DNA from: Hondaea fermentalgiana
Taxonomy: Eukaryota > Sar > Bigyra > Thraustochytrida > Thraustochytriidae
DNA: 64,000 bases
Direction of reading: 5' to 3'
Assembly (NCBI GenBank): GCA_014084085.1
Contig: NPFB01000107.1
Coordinates: 91,736 to 155,735, forward strand
Shown: positions 29,305-38,889 of the stretch, piece by piece
Layout of the letters: each line of letters starts with the position of its first letter
Position numbering within the stretch: the first letter of the stretch is position 1
The notes under the pieces: model-generated
Databases searched by the model: none
Told to the model about the DNA's origin: nothing
The model's input: only the letters and a program-made list of their open reading frames with translations
Program-made: the position numbers and the translations under genes

Positions 29305-30984
29305 TTAAACCATCGAGATGAACTGGTTTGTGTCCCTTGCGACCTTGGGACAGACGGTAAAGTCGGGTCGGTCAGAACGCAAGGGGTCCTTATCGAGCGC
29401 AATGGCAACATTCTCGCATCCGCGCGTCCAAAAGTTGACCATCACCGTGGGCCCAAGGTTCTGAATATGGTGCCACCAACCAGCAGGAAGATAGAGCATC
29501 TCGCCAGCGTTAAGATCGATCGTGATGGACTGCAGCGAGTCGAGAACTGCCTTTTGCCTGGCCGAGGGGTTCGGGTCGTTCGGGTACTTGACAGAAGCCC
29601 AGCAGAGACTCTGGTGCTTGCCAGTGCAGAGCACAGGGGCAAGCTTGTGTGCCTCAGTGGGTGGTGCAATGAACCAACGCTTGGTGCCTTGCACCATGCT
29701 AACCCAGTTGTCACAACAGTCATGATGCAGCTTAGTGTCCGAGGTAGAGGTTCCCATCCACATTGTCGGAACCTGAAAGCGCTTTTTTGGCACAAAAGGG
29801 GGGTAGGAAATGTTCATCATGGCCATGTACTTGGCCCCAATCATCATATTGCGCGGATAATTGCGCAGTCCAGATGCCTTGGCAAGGACAGTGTCATGCT
29901 CAATCGCATGGAGGCCAGGGCCAAAGTCAAGGTTGGCGTTGGTCAAACCGGCCTTGCTGTGATACTTGAGGTACGGCTTTTGATTTGGGCTTGGTTCCCA
30001 AGGGAACTCTTTGCGCAAGCCCGACAGCGTCCAACCCTCGGTGAGAAAACCCAGGTGGCGCATGAGATGAAAGGGGATGATGACCGGCGTGGACGTGGAT
30101 CGGAAGACCTCGTGGAACTGTTGCCTGGAGATGCGCTGCGCGAGGCGCGGGATGTACCTGCGGTGCGGCAGGGCGCCAAAAAACTCATCATGCATTTGCT
30201 GCAAGGACCACAGTTTCGAGTACGGCTGTTTCGCGGCGGAGGCTGGGGCCTCGATCACAGGAGCCGCCAGGTACTCGGCTCCGTCGCTGAAGAGCAGGTT
30301 GCCGAGCTCCTTGACGCGAACAGCACCCGATTGCGTGGCCGCAGACTCCTCTGTGCGTTCTGCGTCGGGGTCCATTTGTTTTTCAATGAGTTCAATCGAT
30401 TCCTCCTCCATTTTCTTCACTTCGGGCGAATCGGCATCCTCGTCCTCGTTGTGGCCATCCGCGAGGCTTTCCTCGTCGGGTTGCTCGGGATACTCCTCCT
30501 TGGATGGTACCTCGGGCATGTCATCTTGGTTACTCGAAAACGTTGACGATGAGGAGCTCGAGCTGGTCTCGGCGGCGCGTCGTGACGTCGCCGAGGGCAG
30601 ACTTGCCGTGTCGATGTCGAAGGAGCCGACCGCAGCCGCCGCGGCTTGAGATTTCGCGACGGCGGCGCGAGCCTCCTCCGCGGTCTGCCCGGAGGGGGAC
30701 ATTGTGTACACGAAGAGGAAGACCACCAGCAGCATCCCTGCCACGAGCATCTCGGCCTTGCGAGGCGCCCTCGCCCCGCCGCCGCCCGCGCCGCCGCGGC
30801 GCTTCCTGCCGTCCATGGAGCCCATCCTCGTCGGGTCCCGGCGCCGCGTCGCGCGGACGCAGGGCCTCCTCGCGCCTCGCTCGCCCCCTCGCGCCTCCGC
30901 TCCCCGCTCGCCCCCTCGCTCCTCGCTCGCTCCCGTGCCCGCGCACGAGAAGGCGCTCGCGAGTTGGGTTTCTGCGCTCGCCAT
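29305..30984 (-). CDS. Membrane-anchored JmjC/cupin-8 family protein (putative 2-oxoglutarate Fe(II) hydroxylase)
   Basis: Predicted 559 residues. A basic N-terminus precedes one hydrophobic helix (AEMLVAGMLLVVFLFVYTM, about residues 77-95), suggesting a type II signal anchor with the catalytic part in the secretory lumen. An acidic/serine-rich stalk follows to about residue 240. The C-terminal 300 residues are a cupin-8 JmjC fold. The Fe-binding HxD lies in KLHHDCCDNW, with QGTKRWFIAPP after it, and the distal histidine is in AGWWHHIQNLGP; NFW ends the core. Cupin-8 proteins hydroxylate protein side chains. A luminal JmjC protein is reminiscent of animal JMJD8, but similarity at that level cannot be judged here. 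The start is the first ATG in the frame; an upstream GTG was not used. Confidence 0.88.
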   Translation of the reverse strand: MASAETQLASAFSCAGTGASEERGGERGAEARGGERGARRPCVRATRRRDPTRMGSMDGRKRRGGAGGGGARAPRKAEMLVAGMLLVVFLFVYTMSPSGQTAEEARAAVAKSQAAAAAVGSFDIDTASLPSATSRRAAETSSSSSSSTFSSNQDDMPEVPSKEEYPEQPDEESLADGHNEDEDADSPEVKKMEEESIELIEKQMDPDAERTEESAATQSGAVRVKELGNLLFSDGAEYLAAPVIEAPASAAKQPYSKLWSLQQMHDEFFGALPHRRYIPRLAQRISRQQFHEVFRSTSTPVIIPFHLMRHLGFLTEGWTLSGLRKEFPWEPSPNQKPYLKYHSKAGLTNANLDFGPGLHAIEHDTVLAKASGLRNYPRNMMIGAKYMAMMNISYPPFVPKKRFQVPTMWMGTSTSDTKLHHDCCDNWVSMVQGTKRWFIAPPTEAHKLAPVLCTGKHQSLCWASVKYPNDPNPSARQKAVLDSLQSITIDLNAGEMLYLPAGWWHHIQNLGPTVMVNFWTRGCENVAIALDKDPLRSDRPDFTVCPKVARDTNQFISMV

Positions 30985-31876
30985 GTTCGGCCGGAGCAGG
31001 AGCTCGTTCGAGCAGGCCTCGACGGAGCGATCAACCACCGACTGCGGCGCGCCCCGCTCACAGTCGGCCTTTCGCCCGACAAGTCGACCAAACGACGGAT
31101 TGTCGACTGGTGGACGGATTGCGCACTTGCCAATCACGGGACGATAACAGCCCGTTTCGGGGGTCCGCGAAACAGGGGTCTGCGCAACGCGCGGGTCGGA
31201 GAGACCGCGAAGGTCCGAGGTGCTGCTGCCGCGGCCTAGCTAGCATCTGGCTGTCGATCTGGCTGCGCGAAACATGGGTCACAGCCGCGGTCGCAGTCGC
31301 GGCAGGGCCCAGCGGGCACGGGGATAGTTCCGAGGCCCGACCGCGCGGGAACGAGGGGCCTCGTCAGCCAGGTATGGCGCGGAGGTCCGCGCCATGCCGT
31401 GATGCGCCCAGAATGCGGAAAAGACGGGGAGACGCAGGGGAAGCGTGAATCCACGGAGTACACACCGTTTCTGTGAGAGGGGACAGGGAGGCGCTGTCGC
31501 CGCGCGAGCGAAGGCACTAACGAGCAAAACGAAGGGCGCGGAGGAAATGGAATCAAGATAGGCACGCAGGTAGGACTCCGAGACGCAGAGGCTCTGCCTG
31601 CGGCGGCGCGTTGCTTTGAGACGCTGGTCGCATTGCAGGGGCCAGAGCGCTTTGTTCGCTTGCGCGCTGGTTCACCTGGCTGCCGGCCTGGCTGGTCGGC
31701 TGGCTCGTGACGCACGGCAACAGCGGCAGCGAGGAGTTGTGCGACGGCGCGTTCTGTGTGTGGATATTTGCGTTTGCGCGCGCAGCCAGCAGAGACGGAA
31801 AGCTCTCGGGTTCTGCGAGCGTCTGGAGACGTCGTAGACGAACTTGCTCTTGATTTGACAGTCAGGCATACATAGA
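30985..31876. promoter_or_regulatory. Divergent intergenic region
   Basis: 892 bp between divergent start codons, GC-rich near the JmjC side. No protein or tRNA gene recognised. Confidence 0.4.
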
Positions 31877-32125
31877 ATGCGCGCGATGTCGCCCACTACG
31901 AGGGGCCGGCCTTTGCCTCGGGATGAAACGCGCACGGCAGCTCAACGCAGCAGGAAGACCTCACCGCACGGATTGCGATCTCCTTCTGCATCACATTCGC
32001 AAGGTATGCCAAAGACTCTTGCAAAGAGCAAGATGCAAGACGGTCCAAAAAAGCAGTACTCAGGACAGCCCCAACGAAGAGCACCACAGGCTCAACAACA
32101 TCAGCAACAGCGGCAGCAGCAAGAA

Positions 32126-32160
<35 letters not shown>

Positions 32161-35100
32161 AAAACAGCAAATCGGAACTGCTGCGGATGTTCCTGAGCAG
32201 CTTGCGTTCTGGTTGCGAGAACAGGGTCTGCTTCCGTCAGAAGTGCCGAACGGCCCAGTATTAACCAGCGAAGTCAAAATCCTTCGATCTGGTATGGTGG
32301 CTGCGCAGGTCATTCAACAATGTCTTGGGCGAGAAATGCCGGACGCAATGGTTCTTGGCTCTGCAAGCCCCGCGGAAACATGGAGCGAGGTTCTCCGTAT
32401 TGCCAGCGAGTACACCTTGGCAACCGAGGTAACAAGCCGTGACGACGTGACGAAGGAACTCGCTCGAGGAAATGTGCGTGTGTGCGTTGAAATCCTTATG
32501 CAGCTGCAGCAAATCCACCGTATTCTGATTGCAAACAAGGCACTCATGGACGAGCCGCCAATGATCGCCATCAGTGTCTCCGAGGCAGATATCAAGCGTC
32601 TGCATGCAGGGGCTGAGCCTGATGCGCTCGGGCTCTTCCTTATTGGGTCTCTTGCCAGCCGGGTCGGGGTGACCCTCGAGCAGGCAGCGGCTCTTTTTGA
32701 CGGCTCCAATACTGGCTATCTTGCGCAGCTCCTACGGCTTGGGCCGCAGCATAATATTCGACCCGTCTTTGATTGGGTCCATGAACTCTACGAAAGTCGC
32801 GAGCTTATCGCCGAGCTCGTGAAAACAGTCCCGGCAATTGATGACTGCACAGGATTCTTCAGGGTGCTTGGCATCTTTCTTGTTGCCCCTGATGACGCCG
32901 TACGCGTCAAAGCGTGCACTCTGCTTGCAGAGATCGCGCAGCAAGTAGCCCAAGAAGTCAGAGAAGGCCCGCCACCAGGTGTGCATGAGCACGACAAACA
33001 ACAAGTCTACCCGTGGGCTGCACACGAACTCAGCGATATGCTCTGGAACTTTTTGCGTTCTGGCTTTGGGCTTGCAGCCTTTATCAAGTGTTGGACAGAA
33101 GCGGGAGCTTGTCGACCGCTTCTCGCCGCGACCCTTGGGTCCGCAGCGTCGGCTGACTCTGGATCAGATCTTACCTCGTGGATTCGCGTTGACGTGCAGC
33201 AGGCGTTGCCGAACGCAGTGTCACTCATGACATTTATGCAAGAGCTACTCGAGAGTATCGATGAGCGCTCGCTCCCGCTGGGTGCAGAATTGGGCGAGCG
33301 TGACCTGCCACGACATCTCGCTGACTTTGCTATGCACTTTGCTGAACCTTGCCACTGCAAACCCGTGCGTCAGGTCGCCGTCAGTCTTCTTTCTCAACTA
33401 TGGGCGGTCTTTACGACGGAGCTTGAGCGCGACTCCGGCTTACCCAAACAAATGCTCCTTACCATCAGCAAAGGATTCCGTGAAACCGGCTCGCGTGAGC
33501 TGCAACTGCATAGCTTGGCGGCTTGCTTTCGCCTATTGGAACGTTTTGCAGAGCGTCACCAGCCGTTTGCGCCGTTCTTGTACAAGACTCTCATCTTTGC
33601 GCTCATTGAGTTTCATCGCGACGAGAGTCTGCGAAGCTTTATTGTGCAACACATGGCTGCTGCGCTGGAGCGAATGCCGTTTGCCCCCGTTGGCGTCTTG
33701 GTGCTTCCGCTCGTCAAGCAAATTACGCTCCAGGGATTTTCTGAGCTCGATCTCGCGTTCTTGCACGCGATTGCTCAACACCAGCGTCTCGGTGACAAGG
33801 AGGCGCTCAAGCTCGCAGAGCTTGCGGCTCGCATTGCCATCAACGACGAAGCGTACAGTCACCACGCTGCGGATCTTTTGCTGGCGCTCGTGCAGCGATT
33901 TGCACCCAGTCACCTTATGATCCGATTTGTGATTGGGCTCTTTGAGATTTGCGCCAGGCTGCTCGAGAGTCCAGAATCTACACCCGAAGAGGCCGTCCGG
34001 AAGGGCCTTCGTTTTGGCACGCTGTCAGCAATTTTGAGACTTGGAATTCCGCACCTAAACGATCGTCTCCTCTCAGGCGTCGTGACGCGTCACGAGGTTC
34101 TCCACGGGCTCTTGGCCAACGCCAGTAAACCTCGCAAGCCGCCACGCAAACGCGCAAAGATGCACGTCGACACATCTCCGCCGGCAGAGGGGGTCGCGCC
34201 CAGTCTCGGATTCTACTCGCCATCGCCGCCCAGTGACCCGAGTCTGCGCGAAGGCTCTCCAAGCGGGTCGCTTGACCCTCAAGTCCCAGCGGGATCGCCA
34301 CTCTCGCCTTTGTCGGTAGCTTCTGCCTTCGAGGCAGGCTCGCCAACCTCGTCGCACTCTGTCATGGCTCCGGTGCCGATCCCACAGCTCGACGAGTGGA
34401 GCGCTGCGGAGAGCGCGAGTGCGACTGGTCACGATGACGAGGGAAACTCTTTTATGCCGAGTGTTCATGGCGCTACGTCCACTGCCGAGGCTCTTCGTGC
34501 GCAGCGAAAAACACTTCTTGCCTTACCTTCTTCGCCAGTCTCCGGGGCCAATCCTTTTGCCCAAGGGCAGCAGCAGCAACAGCAGCCACAGCAGCAGCGC
34601 CAAGTGCCCTCGCCATTTCCTGGGAGCGCGGACGAAGCACTTGCTGTTGACCCGAGCGCGCATCCATCACGACGAGTGCAAAATCAGCGTCAGCAGCAGC
34701 AGCAGCAGCAGCAGCAACACCAGCATCAGGGATTCGGGACTGGTCTCGCCAAAGCGAGACGCGCGCAAATGCGGCAGGAACAAAAGAAAAGCGCAAACAC
34801 CGCGCGCCAGATCATCGAACGCGCGCTACCCCGATTTCCAGGCCTTGAGCACGCTTTCGCGGCGCTCGATGTCGCGGACTCGGGCTACGTGGACAAGGTC
34901 ACCTTCCTCCGCGCCGTGAACTCGGACGAAGACAGCGTACCCAAGCGCGCCATTCTCGCCTGCCCACATTCGCAGGCTCTGCGGGACCGCAAGGTTCAGG
35001 AGAAGGTTCGCAGGTTCAAGTCCCCACGCCAAGGCGCCGTTCGCAAGCGCGACCTGGAGTCCGTGCTCGTGGAGCACTTCTGGGCAAAGGAAAAGGCGCG

Positions 35101-37465
35101 CGACCAAGAACGCAGGCCGATGCATGGTACCGGAAGGTCGGGGTCGAAGAAGACGCTGCGGTCGTTGACGACCGGGGCGCAAACTCGCGCCTCGTACGCT
35201 GCGCTCCCAAGCGCGGCCGCTGAGGTGGTGCAACGCGACATTGAACGCTGCCGCCAAAGACGCGTAGCCGTGCAGGAAGCACAGCGTGCAAAGGCAGAAG
35301 AGGACCGCCGAAAACGTCGCGAGCGACGACGCCTGTTGCGCCAAAAATTTGATCGCCGTATCCGCGAACGCCGCGCTCGAGACGAAGGTCCCAATTCGCA
35401 AGCACATGCCTCAGGACCCTCGCATAATGAAGAGGTGGAAGCTTTGACTCGATTCGAGGATATCCTGCGAGCAGTCTTTCGACATGCCGTCGAACCGGGC
35501 ACTGGACTCGGAGTTCACCTCGGCAAATCCTTTGACGAGATGCAAGCGCAACGCGGACTTCTCTCCGTGCAACATTGGCTGCGGCTGCTCAGGACATATC
35601 ATTTGGTCCCGAATGTGATGAACCAGAACGAAGCCAAGGCTGCGTTTCACAAGGGCAAAACCAAGCCTGCTGTCGATGCAACATACGATGAATTTGTGCG
35701 TTCGCTGGCGTACTGCGCAGCTACGGTACCAGCATTCTGTATTGAGCCCGAGCCAGCACGCAGAGTTGGGGCCCTGCTCGCCTACCTTCGCGATTCAGCC
35801 ATCAGGGATGCACCAAATCAGGTCAAGCTTGATCACGTGGACCCTGACCAAAAGAGAATCATCGTGTCGTGGGCCGACCTCGACGAGGTCCCAGAGTACC
35901 AGCACATCGTTCCCGAGGGTCTTGGTGGGTCTGAAGAAGCGGGAGGGCGTCAGGAGGCTGTAGCAGCAGCACTCGAGGTCATTGATGGAATTCTCGCCTC
36001 AACCTTTAACGTACATTTACTCATTCCTCTGCCTGTGCGGTCCGAGAATAAGCGGAGCGAGGTGCTCAAGGTCGTCGGGGAAAACAGCAAGGACTTTGTG
36101 CCAACAATCCCAGTGGACACTCGTCTCTATCCAGCAATGAAGATCAGCGGACAGCAGGAAGTTTTGCGCAAGCAACGGAAGGCCAAAGCCGCTCGAACTG
36201 GGTTTGGCACAACCTTGACGTTTGACAAAGAAGAACGCAATGCGCCACCGCGTGTAGTTGTCTCTGTATCCGAAGAACTCGACGAATCTGCCGCTGCAGG
36301 AAACGGAATCGGCGGTGACGGAGTCGACCCCTCATCTCCAGGGTGCAAGTCGGTGCGCGTGTATCATCCGCCTCTGAGCGAGAAGGAAAAGGCTTTTCTC
36401 GCTCGTGTCGAGGAGAAGGCCGCCGAATCAGAGTATCTGCAGCTGCGCAAGCAGGAGAAGACAGAAATTCGTCGCAAACGTGAAGAGGCCGAACGCCGTG
36501 CCGCAGATTTGAAGCAGCGAGAGTACATGCAGCGTCGAAGAGAGCAACTGCGGGGCATCGGCATGGCCCAAGCTGAGAAGCGAGCTGCCTTGAAAGCGAA
36601 GCAAGAGGCCGAGGTTGCCGCTCGGGCAGAGGCCGAGCGTGAGGCCGAGGAACGCAAAGACAAGGCACGGCGCGCGCGTCAAGCGCAAAATCGCAAAATG
36701 CTGGAAAAGCACATTGCCGAAAAGCAGGCTCGCGCTGCTGAAGAGGAGCAGCAGCGTCTCGCAGAGGAGAAGGCTCACAAGAAGAAGGTCCGGGAGAAGT
36801 TCGAGGCCGTCCAGGAGAAACAAGCTCAGCAAGAGCGAACCGAAGCTGCTCTGCTCAAGGTCAGGCTGGAGCGCGAGATGAATGCCGCGTTGACTGCACA
36901 AAAGCGCGAGCTTCACACGGACAGGCGACGCATCGAGCTCACGGCCAAGAGCAAGGCGGCGGGAAAGCGAGCCGAGGAACAGCGTCTCGCCCAAGAGGTC
37001 CGACACGAACAGCGGCGAGCCGTGCAAGAAGAGCGTCGTAAAAAGGCGGCAGAAAAGCTCCAACAAGAAAAGGAGGCAGCGCTCGCCAAGGCGCGAGAGA
37101 TCGAGGAAGAGACTCGACGGAAAAATGAAGAGGTGCAGGCAAGAATTAGTGAAAAGGTCAAGGAGCAGGAGCGAAGACGCTCGATCGCGAAAGAGCGACG
37201 TAAGAAGATCGACCGCGCAGTGGAGGGCTTCCAGGACGTCGCCAACAAGGAGCTTGCCGCAGTGGCCAGCAAGCTCGATGTGGACATTTCAGAATTGAAA
37301 CCGGGGGTCGCCAAGCTCGGCGACGTGGACATGGCCGGAGACGAAGCGCTCTCTCCTAAAGCAAGCAACGCTAGCAACAGCCCTGCACGAGAAGGAACCA
37401 CACCTGGCGACGAAGAAATCAATCAAGATCAAGATGAGGAAGAACAAAAACTCGTCGAAGCTTAA
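31877..37465 (+). CDS. Large protein with CH-like N-terminus, polyglutamine tracts, EF-hand-like segment and C-terminal coiled coil
   Basis: Predicted 1862 residues in one exon, not recognised as a named protein. A poly-Gln tract lies near residues 72-95 (CAG run about 32093-32159), with more at about 34566-34605 and 34690-34730. Residues about 105-220 look like a calponin-homology-type domain (LAFWLREQGLLPSE, RSGMVAAQVIQQ, VCVEILMQLQQIHRIL). Residues about 230-750 are helical, possibly ARM/HEAT-like. A Pro/Ser-rich region follows, then an EF-hand-like segment FAALDVADSGYVDKVTFL (about 992). From about 1490 to 1790 there is a highly charged single-helix/coiled coil (Glu/Arg/Lys/Ala). CH plus coiled-coil proteins often bind microtubules or axonemes; this is inference. 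The ATG at 31877 opens the frame; a second in-frame ATG is four codons in. Confidence 0.85.
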
Positions 37466-37498
37466 ATTTTCAAAGTCGCCTGGGCGAATAAAAATGTG

Positions 37499-38506
37499 TC
37501 ATAACCAGTTAAGATGAAACGTTGCGTGTTCGTTCTTGGCGTTTGCAAAAGGGCGGTGCTTGGTACGGAACTCTGCATCTGCAAGGGTCTTGGTGCCAGG
37601 TCGGACATTCGCCTCGCGAAAGAGTCGAGGGTCCATGGTTCGAGGCGCGCGCTCGACGACTTTGCTAAAAAGCGTGCGGAAGACGCTGCTGCAACGAATG
37701 TTTGATTTGGCGTCAATTTCAAAGTAAATAAGTCCTTGCGAACGCGCAAAGGCCTCGGCGCGGAGCTTGGAGACTTCTCGCGGACGTTCCATGCAGTTAT
37801 CTTTATTCCCGATGAGAAAACGCACCGCATTGCCGAAGGGTTTCGCGGTAAGGTTGAGCCAGTCTTCAATGCTCGTAAAGGACGCCTCCGATGTGAGGTC
37901 AAAAAGATAAAAGACGGCAACCGCGCCCCCTGCAAGATGCACTGTACGCTGCTGCTCCTGTTTGTCCCCTGGACAGTCCCAAAAGACGAGACGATACGTT
38001 CGCTCGTCGAACTTATAATCGCGTGTCTTCATGCGAATGCAAGGACAGGTTTTAGATAATTGTTGCCGTGGCTCAAAGACTGTGACGGGTTTGCCCGATT
38101 TCTGCCGAAGTGTGGAATGCCAGTACCCCTCGATGGGTCCAGGCTTGCCATCAAAGTAATTTTCGGCATCGAGAAATGTGGATTTGCCCACTCCAGCATC
38201 ACCCAGAATAGCTACTTTGATGAGGTAGTCGTAGCCGCTGACAGGAGGTTGCAGCAGTTGTAGATCGTTATCTGCGGCAAAAGAGCTTGCGGTATTCGTA
38301 GTACCCTCAGGACTTCGAAGCTGAAGCAAGCTGGCGCCGTGGAAGCTGCCTTGGAAACTTCCGTACGAAAGGCCGCCCGCAATTTTACCAACACTTCCGC
38401 CGCCGCTGCCACTGCTGTTATGCCCTGCGACTCCACTATTCCCAGGCGAGGCTGGCGTTGTTGGTGAGTTTGGCGACTTGAGCGCACGAAAATTCTTGAC
38501 AGACAT
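37499..38506 (-). CDS. Atypical Ras/Rab-like small GTPase with long N-terminal extension
   Basis: Predicted 335 residues; ordinary Rab/Ras proteins have about 200. The first 93 residues are Ser/Gly-rich. The P-loop is GDAGVGKS (102-109). G3 reads WDCPGDK (about 176-182) in place of WDTAGQE, so the catalytic Gln is Asp. G4 reads GNKDN, where NKxD is expected, and G5 may be EIDAKSN. About 25 extra residues lie between the P-loop and G3, including CPCIRMKTRDYKFDE. There is no C-terminal cysteine or CAAX motif (ends FHLNWL), so prenylation is unlikely. GTP binding is probable from the P-loop; hydrolysis may be weak. The stop codon is only 33 bp from the stop of the large plus-strand gene. The start is a clear ATG. 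Confidence 0.87.
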   Translation of the reverse strand: MSVKNFRALKSPNSPTTPASPGNSGVAGHNSSGSGGGSVGKIAGGLSYGSFQGSFHGASLLQLRSPEGTTNTASSFAADNDLQLLQPPVSGYDYLIKVAILGDAGVGKSTFLDAENYFDGKPGPIEGYWHSTLRQKSGKPVTVFEPRQQLSKTCPCIRMKTRDYKFDERTYRLVFWDCPGDKQEQQRTVHLAGGAVAVFYLFDLTSEASFTSIEDWLNLTAKPFGNAVRFLIGNKDNCMERPREVSKLRAEAFARSQGLIYFEIDAKSNIRCSSVFRTLFSKVVERAPRTMDPRLFREANVRPGTKTLADAEFRTKHRPFANAKNEHATFHLNWL

Positions 38507-38889
38507 TTTGCCTTATCAATCCCTCCTCCTTTTCCTCTTTCTCTTCGACGCGCTGCCCTCTCTGCTCGTCAAGCTCGCGTCCGTGCGCGCGCGTGCGCGC
38601 ACGGCCCTACGTAGGCCTGCGCTTTTCAGCCCTCGTCGCCGCGAAGGAAAAACTTTCGCTCCGCTCTCGCGCTCTAGATGCACCGTCTCTGCTCTGTCTC
38701 GCTGTGTCTCTCACAGCGAGGATCTCCAAAACGGTGTGTACTGTGTTGTGGCACTACTTTGCGTGAACGGATACAATGCAAAGGTGGTGGTGGGTAATGT
38801 CCGCAGACTCGGAGCAGGGCGCGAGGTCTGATTGAAGCGTTCGCCCTTGCGTGCGCGCGCGCGCGCGGGCACGCACGCGTGTACGAAAG
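38507..38889. promoter_or_regulatory. Divergent promoter region
   Basis: 383 bp between divergent starts. It contains CG/GCGCGC-rich stretches (38580-38605 and about 38850-38880). No gene seen. Confidence 0.45.
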
